Assembly: GCA_008711295.1 (NCBI GenBank)
Contig: VUYV01000148.1
Location: 1,404,384-1,468,383, forward strand
Source of the DNA: Anarhynchus alexandrinus
Taxonomy: Eukaryota; Chordata; Aves; Charadriiformes; Charadriidae
DNA length: 64,000 bases
Direction of reading: 5' to 3'
A program made the translations under genes and the position numbers. The notes under the pieces were generated by a model that saw only the letters and a list, made by a program, of their open reading frames with translations, had not been told where the DNA came from and made no database searches. Of the stretch, positions 59,434 through 64,000 are shown in pieces (position 1 is the stretch's first letter; the number at the start of each line of letters is the position of its first letter).

Positions 59434-62400
59434 CCAAGTGTAGGTGTGAGCTGAAACAACAATTAAGTTCAAGACTAGTTTCCACTAGTTACAACGTGTC
59501 AAGACAGTTCCAAGAAGCCTGAATTTATGGTCCTGTTTATGGCCGCAAACTTTGTTGATGTTCCATTTTAGTCCCAGTGGACTTAGAAAAATCAAGTTGC
59601 TGCGGATGCCGTTTCATAGGTATTAGCACGAAACAATCATACGGTAAACTTTACAAATATATCAAGAGATTTTATGTAGAAAAGATTCTTCATCTTTGCC
59701 TCCAAGATATTTGGTTTAGAGATAGAGCAATAGAAAACACTGATTGCTCCCATGGTAACTACAGGAAGTTCTTCAAATTGCTGCAGAACAAAATCATTAT
59801 TAATTGAATCCTTGAGTAGTTAACTAATCATGACAAAGGAAATTAACTTGCACGTTACTGCACAAAAAATCCTACTATGAATATGAGGAAAATAATCTGG
59901 TGAGCAGTGGTTTAAGTGCAACTACAGAGCTTTACTACACCCATGTCATGTATTCATGCAGTACTAGACTATGACCCCCCACCATACACCCCCTAACAGG
60001 TGTTGGTGACTGGGGAGAAAAGAGATCAGGCTAAATCTCAGCTATTTTATGACTTGCTGTTAGGGGACAATTCCTTCAATCTTCTTGGAAGAGCCAAATT
60101 TCAGCTTTCAACTCTACTACAAACCAATTCCACTGTCAAAAAAACTACCTAGATGTTAAGATTAACAAGCACCTGGCCATTCAAGAGCAGAGAGAACATC
60201 ATTCTGTTCAGTAATTGAAAACAAATGGGTTGTCACTATTCTGTGTTTCATACCTGGAATTATTCTTATACTTCCCTTAGCTGTTACAGACAAGATTGTT
60301 CTAGTCCAACAAGTGTTTCCTTGACCACTTTCTTCCCAATATAGGGATCTACTGAAAAAGATTTTATCACATTTTAAAAAACTCATCACTGTCACTTCCC
60401 CAAACAAACCCGCCCTACTCAGTATAAATATGGAGCAATACCCAGCCTATCTCATCTACCCTTCCTTTACAGAGAAATTGGAACATGAGGGCTGTTTAAC
60501 TGGAATTATTTCTGTGACGCAGATACCAGAATTATGTCCAAAAAAACTTCTGAAAACAGGCTACAAGTAAGTGAGAACAAGAGGAAAAAAAGAAAAGGAT
60601 AAAGAAAGTAGAAAGAGGCTGAAGAAAAGAAAAAAAGAGAACACAACAGAAGAGGGAAGAAAGGAACATCATGTGGTCTCTGCGGAGACCAAGCAGTACA
60701 CTTTAAAACCACAGTTACAATAAAGCTCATATTTGATAAACAATGCTGAAGCATTCCCTACTAGGGCTGATGTCTGTATTTGATAACTGTCAGTTTCAAA
60801 CAAAGTATGGCTAACAGGTTAAAATATTTGCTATTGTATTTTTCTTCTTTTTGTGGTGCTATTAAATTCTTATTTTCTGATTTTTTCCCACAGCTCTGCA
60901 TTTCCTGTTGCCAGTCTGCATTCCCAGATCTCATACTTTTTCTGACTTCCCTGTTTTCCTCCAGTGATTCTTCCAACCTGTGCTTCAAAAGCTCCCACAC
61001 AGGTTCTCTTGCTACTGTCTAGATTGCACATATGAGATGTTCTTAATTACAGGGACCTCATAAGGGGAAGATGACAGTTCCACTGTAATATAGGAAGGTG
61101 GGATGTACACACAGATACGTGACTTTTCTAAAGTTGAAGCATTTGATGGGATAAGTTCAGCATAGCTCCTGAGCAGATCAGTTTCCAGAGTAACTCAAGG
61201 GGTACCAAAGCAGCCACCCAAAGAAGAACTTACACTGCACTACCGTGTACTACACAGCTCTAATGTTTGAGCTTCCGCCTGTAGAGAGAGAGTCCAAGAT
61301 AAAAGAAAGCAAGGTGTGCGTATAGACAACTGGCCTTAAACACTTCCATCGTTACACAAAAATCTTTTTCTCCGTTCTCTTTCAAGATTGGTATAAAGAA
61401 AAAAACAGATATAAGGAAATTAGGATATTATCTGCTTAATGCATGAGTTATAAAGTTAAATAACATCAGTATTCATGCCGTGATAAGTACCAGGAACTTT
61501 CTGTGATCTCTACATCTTGTTATCACAAAAGAAATCCCCTCATTTCAATCACTTTCAAACAGCGAACCCCCATACCCAAGGACAGACAGGGCCATCAGAT
61601 ATATTCCTGTTAGCAATGCAGAGTTCTCAAAAAAGCTATCATTTCCTCTCTCAAGGAAAACCTAATTCAGGCTTTGTTCAGTTGACCTTTCCACTGCAGT
61701 ATATTAATTAAGACAAGTTCATCTGAGTGTCACTTAGTGCCCAAGAGGAGAGAAGGAAGTAGTGGTAGTAGAAACAATAGTTTTTATCAGAACGTATTTT
61801 TAGGGTCTAACAAACACGCAAGACATCTTAGAAATATTTCCTGTTTACACAGAGCTGTACTATCTATGTGAAATGATACACTGCACATCCTGAGGTTAGC
61901 TAGGAATCAGAAATATATGGAAGTTAAATAAGGCTATACTATTCCTTGGCAGACATATTCCCTATTTTAAAATAAATTCTCTAACAGCAGGGAACTATGA
62001 AAAGTTACCCTCAGATGGAAATTATTTGATAGCAAATTTATATTAAAACATACAAAATTTAAAAAACAAAGTACAATGTGTCAGATCTTTCACAAAGAGA
62101 AAAAAGACATCTCAAATCATACTGTGAAAAAGTGCATTTAGAAGAACTTGTTCTTACAAATTAAGAAAAAAATTTAAGTGGCTTCAGCATTGTTACAAGG
62201 AAAATATCAAAACCTCCTCAATGGGGGAGGAGGGAAAGAAAATCCAAAACAGAAGTCCATTTAATACTGAACTCATTTAAATGAAAAATAAAGTATTACA
62301 TGAATCTGCTTTGTCCAGAAGAAAAATAATATTTGTCCTTGACCGTCTTTTGCAGTCCAAAGCCCTACCACGTATGTTATTACCGACATATTTCCATTCT

Positions 62401-62542
62401 AAAATACTGTTGTACCTACGCATTAAACATGACCAAAGTTTCTTGGAAAAAGGTTACCACGCAGGAATTAATCCTCCCCACCCGAACCAATGTGTTCATT
62501 CTCAAATTAACAGAGGCCACATAGAACACTTCACTGCCAGGA
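59434..62542. other. Flank between the MYO1C isoform A promoter and the upstream gene
   Basis: About 3 kb of intergenic-looking sequence containing the purine tract at 60572. No gene or known repeat is recognised. Confidence 0.6.
60572..60665 (+). repeat. Purine-rich tract
   Basis: About 94 bp almost entirely of A and G with few interruptions, in the flank upstream of the isoform A promoter. It makes a T/C-rich, stop-poor frame on the other strand. No gene is indicated. Confidence 0.7.
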
Positions 62543-62548
62543 TTTATT
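62543..62548 (-). other. Poly(A) signal of an upstream minus-strand gene
   Basis: AATAAA on the minus strand is followed by a G/T-rich segment (AGTGTTCTATGTGG) 15-30 nt downstream, a typical cleavage-site arrangement. It would end a gene lying upstream of MYO1C on the same strand. In mammals that neighbour is INPP5K, but no INPP5K coding sequence was recognised here, so identity is inference. Confidence 0.5.
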
Positions 62549-62559
62549 TTAGTGGTACA

Positions 62560-64000
62560 TGAAAAGAAAACACATGAGTATAAAAACATTTCCAGTGATT
62601 ATAACATCCAATTAAAGGTGTTTTAAGAAAGATAAATTTCATCAGAAATTGCATCATTACAGGTCATGGAATAGTTTGAAAAGCTACCATAGGTAACAGT
62701 AGTAAACGAAAGTGCTACTGTGTGCATAATACTTAAGAAAGAAGTATACAGTTCTGTGCAGCATCCTACTAACACACAAGCAGATTCAATCACAGCTGCA
62801 GTGGGCATTTTCAGTGAAGTCCTGTGGTTCAAAGGATTAGTTTACAAAATGCAGCTTCTATGTCCAGTGATTGAGAGGGTTATCAGCTCTCATACAACAT
62901 TAAGGATCTTGAGTTTCTTGCCCATGTGAAGTGGCTGTATGGCTCCCCCTCCGAGCTGCTCATGAACAGCAGATGCACCCTGATTAGAAGAAACTGGATC
63001 TTGGTCCACAATAAATCGCCAGCTGTGGTGTGGAATTCAAAGACCACAGTTCTTTGAGCTCTCCACAGAATCTCCTCGCATGGAGTACGGTAATACAGTT
63101 ACACAAGTAAAATCAGAAACAGAGTATAACTCAGGAACTGCAAAAGTTCTTTGCAATTCGGCAGGGATTTGTCTGATGCCCTAATTGCCATGAAAAGTCA
63201 CATATCTGAAAGATTTAGTGCAAAACAAATTCTTGTAAGACCAGTACAAATGTGAAAACTGTTTCTAATATTGTTCCAAAGTATAATAGGAATGTACAAA
63301 CTTTAAACCTCAAGGCAGTTTTAATCCATGCAATGAACACTATCCTCTGAACCTGCCCTCACTATTTAAAACTGGAAACAGTTCCAACACCAAGTATTAA
63401 GCTGAGATACGAGTACCTAAAATTTACAGAGGCTAAGTGTTCTCAAACCAACTATCTAACCAGTGAACCTATATTATAGTTTCCACAGTATACAAAGACA
63501 CCCAGAACGCAGAAGATTTTATACAGTGAGTGATATAAGCAAGTAATTGCACAACAAATGTCAATATCAAAATGTTCACCTTCTATCTCAAAAGAACCTT
63601 GAAAAATACTAAGGCTTTGAGGGGACAAAAAAAAAAGGAATCCATTCAGTTCTGAAGCAATATTCCAGCATAAACACACCAACATCCTTTGCTTTGCTCT
63701 TCCACTTGAACTAAATTTTCTCTTTTCTATCCATAACCAACATGACAGTGATTAGTAACTAACTTTACTTACCATACACAGTAGGTAGCTCAAAGCTGTG
63801 TATCTAGAACGTGGGAGACTCACAAGTGCTCTTTTCCAGCACTGCAGTCTGCAATTCTGTGTAATGTTGGTGCCTCTTCCAATCCTTTCCAAACATCTCC
63901 ATTTCCTCATCAAGAAACAAAACCATTTCTGAAGCTAACTACCTTCCAGATTTTCAAAGGTACATATCTATTTTATTCCACCTCCACCCTCAAGTGCACA
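62560..64000 (-). other. Probable 3'UTR or terminal part of the upstream gene
   Basis: This lies upstream (minus strand) of the poly(A) signal. I recognise no protein family. Exon-like signals are noted separately as findings: a strong donor at 63772-63763, and an open frame with one internal TGA at 62890-63180. The C-terminal SKICH-type sequence expected for INPP5K is not seen, so its coding region probably begins beyond the window. Confidence 0.3.

Noticed and set aside
1..64000. tRNA, rRNA, CRISPR, bacterial operons or endogenous retroviral genes
   Set aside because: Reading both strands I found no repeat-spacer array, tRNA-like cloverleaf or retroviral protein motif. A covariance-model and repeat-library search would settle weak cases.

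Overview
The window is vertebrate nuclear DNA, most likely from a bird. It holds a many-exon gene with GT-AG introns, CR1 LINE 3' ends with the sauropsid-type ATTCTATGATTCTA tail, and one CpG island. No bacterial, viral or plasmid gene organisation is seen.

One gene dominates, on the minus strand: MYO1C (unconventional myosin-Ic). I reconstructed 31 shared coding exons (22641 down to 406) and two alternative coding first exons, by matching splice sites and reading phase. Every junction keeps frame. The sums are 1063 codons (isoform A type), 1044 (isoform B, nuclear myosin I type) and 1028 (isoform C type), the lengths I recall for the three human isoforms. The protein has a motor domain (P-loop, switch I, switch II), a converter, three IQ-like light-chain sites with a basic nuclear-localisation-like stretch, and a TH1 tail with a PH-like lipid-binding signature (K927 and R938 in isoform A numbering).

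Layout: 1-405, MYO1C 3'UTR. 406-18338, 29 compact coding exons with short introns; a CR1 sits between exons 13 and 14. 18339-22641, exons 3 and 2. 22642-31797, the 9.2 kb intron behind the nuclear-myosin first exon (31798-31815). 31816-59196, a 27 kb 5' intron without recognised genes, holding a second CR1, a C/T-rich minisatellite and the CpG island (about 56550-57600), where a strong minus-strand splice donor suggests a third first exon. 59197-59271, the isoform A first exon, with a TATA box 155 bp upstream of its ATG. 59434-64000, the upstream flank, with a minus-strand poly(A) signal near 62545 that probably ends the next upstream gene. By mammalian synteny that would be INPP5K, but I could not recognise its coding sequence.

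The main point of interest is promoter and N-terminus choice. Three first exons or candidates (TATA-type, CpG-island, and internal) all end in phase 0 and join the same exon 2. The CpG-island version contains an in-frame ATG that would add a new N-terminus. It also has an upstream ORF that would stop 2 nt before the shared isoform C ATG. I saw no wholly novel gene system.
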